Positions 61,707 through 64,000 of a DNA stretch of 64,000 nucleotides are shown here, piece after piece. The stretch is from Adiantum capillus-veneris (Eukaryota; Streptophyta; Polypodiopsida; Polypodiales; Pteridaceae): positions 117,166,087 to 117,230,086 of the forward strand of contig CM043947.1 of the NCBI GenBank assembly GCA_014529385.2, given 5' to 3'. Numbering within the stretch: the stretch's first letter is position 1; every line of letters begins with the position of its first letter. The notes below the pieces were generated by a model that saw only the letters and a program-made list of their open reading frames with translations, was not told the DNA's origin and did no database searches. A program made the position numbers and the translations under genes.

Positions 61707-62459
61707 CTATTTGCTCGAGGGACTTGCCTCCTCCTTGGGCACATTTTCTTTGTGAGACATCTCCTTGTTTTTCTTATTCCTCTCTTCATATGGCTTGCGA
61801 TGCATATTTTGTTGCTTAATAGTGCGATCTTCACATATAAAACATTTTGTATCCCTCAAATAGATCCAACTATTATGAATGATAATCTTTCCTTTGGTCT
61901 CATTTGGCATGATACATACAATTGGCCATTCTCCCGAGCAAGGAGCTCCTTGCTTACCCACTCTACGTGCTCCATAGACCATAACTCCGGACATGCCAAA
62001 GTGGGTTTTGAAGAAATCTTCGATAACAATGGCAAGAGAAGGAGGCGTCTCTAACTTCTCTTCGAAAATTCCACAAATAACAATGTCCTTGGAATGTCGC
62101 TCCTGTTCCTTCAGCTCCTCCACATCCACATTCTCAACATTCTTTGCTTGAGCCATAGCTTGCATGAGGGAGGAATTAAAAACCACATTGCTACCACATA
62201 CATCAACCCAAGACTTGTTTGTGCATACATTTTTCATGTCGCCTACATCCCGACTTATGGTGTCAAATTTCTCCTCTTTCAATACATGGTCATGCTCTAC
62301 TTTGCTCATGCGCTCCTTCAAAACATTCAAGTCCACTAGAGAGCGTTTACATTCCTTGACCGCCTCTTCAAGTTGCATCAAACGTGTTGTTTGCATCTCA
62401 AGTGTCCTCTTGAGATTCTCATTCTCAACCACAAGAACCCTTAGCGTGCCATTCTCCAT
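61707..62459 (-). CDS. LINE ORF1 (coiled coil plus RRM-like protein)
   Basis: Intact 250-residue ORF. Residues 1-80 form a heptad-rich coiled coil (ENENLKRTLEMQTTRLMQL). The RRM/CTD-like part of L1 ORF1 proteins follows (KDIVICGIFEE, FFKTHFGMSGVMVYGARRVG, IIIHNSWIYL), then a basic tail (KPYEERNKKNKE). Such proteins bind and chaperone the element's RNA. It is the only undamaged ORF of this LINE, although ORF2 is broken. Confidence 0.8.
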   Translation of the reverse strand: MENGTLRVLVVENENLKRTLEMQTTRLMQLEEAVKECKRSLVDLNVLKERMSKVEHDHVLKEEKFDTISRDVGDMKNVCTNKSWVDVCGSNVVFNSSLMQAMAQAKNVENVDVEELKEQERHSKDIVICGIFEEKLETPPSLAIVIEDFFKTHFGMSGVMVYGARRVGKQGAPCSGEWPIVCIMPNETKGKIIIHNSWIYLRDTKCFICEDRTIKQQNMHRKPYEERNKKNKEMSHKENVPKEEASPSSK

Positions 62460-62460
62460 T

Positions 62461-62865
62461 GCAAGTGCCCGTAAGTCTTCACCTTATTTGTTTATAGGTC
62501 TCTTGCAATGATACCAAGTATGCCATGACCATGGTTTCCAATGTAGTTGGTTGAGTGGTTGTGTTGCTATCTCCACACTTAGGAGATTTTTGCAATGGTT
62601 GTGGACCTTGTTAAAGAAGAAGAACCCCTGCGAGTGCCGAAAGACATTGTATGTAAAATAAGAGTGAGAGTCAACTTTTTGGAACCTGTTTACTTCAGAA
62701 ATGATGCTACAGAAACACCTCCATAACTCTAAATTCTTTTGCCTTTACATCAATGCCTAGAGGGCGCCATGCTCTTCAATTGAAGCTATAGATCACCCAA
62801 ATCGGAGTTTGGATGAAGAAGTTATGATCAAAAGAGTGAACTACTGTCTACTAGGTCAAAAACGG

Positions 62866-62868
<3 letters not shown>
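62461..62868. other. No gene recognised
   Basis: Immediately upstream of LINE ORF1, so it may be its 5' untranslated region. No promoter motif was identified. Confidence 0.4.
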
Positions 62869-62943
<75 letters not shown>

Positions 62944-63055
62944 ATTAGCAGTTGTCCACCTTGCTGCTCTTCATTGTACTCTAGGTAGGGGGACTTAGAT
63001 CTTCGTAGCAATTTCGGGTGCACAAACTTTACAAACATCAAGAGCAGATGAAGTT

Positions 63056-63095
<40 letters not shown>

Positions 63096-63149
63096 TGTAT
63101 GTGTGTGTGTGCGCCATGCCAAGTGTGGCCATGGAATCATACAATCATT

Positions 63150-63189
<40 letters not shown>

Positions 63190-63268
63190 TGTGTGTGTGT
63201 GCGCGCGCCATGCCAACTTTGGTCATGAAAGCATACGATCATTGGTTTCTGTGTGTGTGTGTGTGTGC
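62869..63268. repeat. Cluster of (GT)n, (GA)n and (CT)n microsatellites
   Basis: (GT)n-(GA)n at 62869-62942, (CT)n-(GT)n at 63058-63112 and 63150-63203, and (GT)n at 63249-63268. The two (CT)n-(GT)n blocks share a flank (GCGCCATGCCAA...ATACNATCATTGGT), so that segment is itself duplicated. Confidence 0.93.
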
Positions 63269-63379
63269 AATGTCTACTAAATACCATGCTCAATTAACTA
63301 AATTAAGTATGACATTCCTTCCAAGTTTTGTAGCTACCATAAAAGGCATTTTTTCATCAAGGGGCATGTCCACTGCTCG

Positions 63380-63580
63380 AGAAAAACCTAGGTTTAGTGT
63401 GATCACGCCTACAAATTTTGAGATTTACCTCGAAATTTTACATTTGAAGGTGAAAAAACAATACACAATTAGAGAAATTCAGCATAATTTAGTGTAAAGC
63501 CCTTCAAATTAAGTGAATTTACCTCTAAAATTTCCCATATGTAGGTTTGCCAAGTATTTGGAAAAAAGGGTTTTTCGAGC
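63380..63580. repeat. Dispersed copy of the ~310-bp repeat family
   Basis: Shares AAACCTAGGTTTAGTGTGAT, AATTTTGAGATTTACCTC and AGAGAAATTCAG with 8701-10070. Confidence 0.6.
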
Positions 63581-63667
63581 ACTGATTTAGGGCCTAAGAA
63601 CACCCCTCACTTTCTCTATTTATTGCAAATAGTAAGGCGACATGCAAGGTGTAGGACGTTGTTAATG

Positions 63668-63830
63668 AAGTCTCTTGGCCTGACCAATGAAGCGCACTGG
63701 GGAGAGGGCGTGCACTACAATGTCACCATAGTGATACACACCCAAGGTTAGAAGTCTCTTGGCCCGACCGATGAAGTGCACTAGGGAGAGGACATGCACT
63801 ACAATGTCACCATAGTGATACACACACAAC
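63668..63830. repeat. ~88-bp tandem duplication
   Basis: Two copies of GAAGTCTCTTGGCC...CACTACAATGTCACCATAGTGATACACAC with few changes. CACCATAGTG gives a small palindrome in each copy. Confidence 0.9.
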
Positions 63831-64000
63831 TTAGAGAAAGACTATATTATTGTCTTCGAAGGTCAAATATAACTCATGTAACCAATGAAAACATGTGTGT
63901 ATTCTATGTTGAGGTTATCAACAAAATTGTATGCTTGAGGACTATGGCTATGAGAGTGGCAATTGAGAGTCCACAAAGGAAAGATTAGTAATAGGAATTG

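Larger units (their letters stand above)
59510..62460 (-). mobile_element. L1-type LINE, internally deleted
   Basis: Minus-strand order is ORF1, endonuclease, linker, RT N-terminal half, then the post-RT C-terminal region. RT motif A is present, but the YADD region is missing. No poly(A) tail was seen at the 59.5-kb end, where (TC)n follows. The family call rests on ORF1 layout plus the GDMNA and FVDFKKAFD motifs. Confidence 0.82.

Overview
The window is nuclear DNA of a land plant with a large, repeat-rich genome. The evidence is CACTA, Ty3/gypsy and L1-type LINE remnants, spliceosomal introns with GTAAGT/GTATGT donors, very long introns and many (CT)n/(GA)n/(CA)n microsatellites. A fern or another seed-free plant would fit the gene content, but the sequence does not prove this. 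No rRNA, tRNA, CRISPR or bacterial operon was seen.

Layout. (1) 1-3774: 3' part of a CACTA transposon: a decayed TNP2-like transposase, a second decayed ORF, then subterminal GCGTCGCTATA repeats ending in CTTGTAGTG. It sits inside a chimeric, internally deleted gypsy pol on the minus strand (3775-5190). An orphan LTR with its primer-binding site, AT-rich DNA, microsatellites and a ~188-bp palindromic satellite follow, to 14049. (2) 14053-15747 repeats 1508-3203, and 47414-55227 repeats 3200-14049 apart from a ~3.1-kb gap. Together they form a second tandem copy of a ~12.5-kb segment. (3) That second copy is split by a 31.7-kb insertion (15748-47413). The unsplit junction at 3190-3210 serves as the empty site. 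The insertion has inverted ends (AARACCATATTAGGTA) and a CAAT target duplication. (4) 53983-58610: three satellite families and a palindromic minisatellite. (5) 59510-62460: a broken LINE on the minus strand. (6) 62460-64000: microsatellites and small duplications.

The 31.7-kb element is the main object of interest. On its left it carries a DDE-type transposase-like gene on the minus strand (DUF7869/Sola-like by recall), with a 3.5-kb intron. On its right, on the plus strand, it carries a gene with a DGQH (ParB/DGQHR-like) motif that splices in frame, over a 2.6-kb intron, to a SET-domain exon. An FCP1/NIF-like phosphatase follows, then a decayed second phosphatase. All intron and spacer space between these modules is filled with a 19-bp motif (GGACAAGTGGTGGACCTTG) in ~435-bp higher-order units. 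The motif runs plus-sense from 19.3 to 37.4 kb and minus-sense from 39.7 to 46.9 kb, so transcripts across the element could fold into long double-stranded RNA. Several ORFs are interrupted by single-base shifts; the window cannot show whether these are decay or assembly errors.
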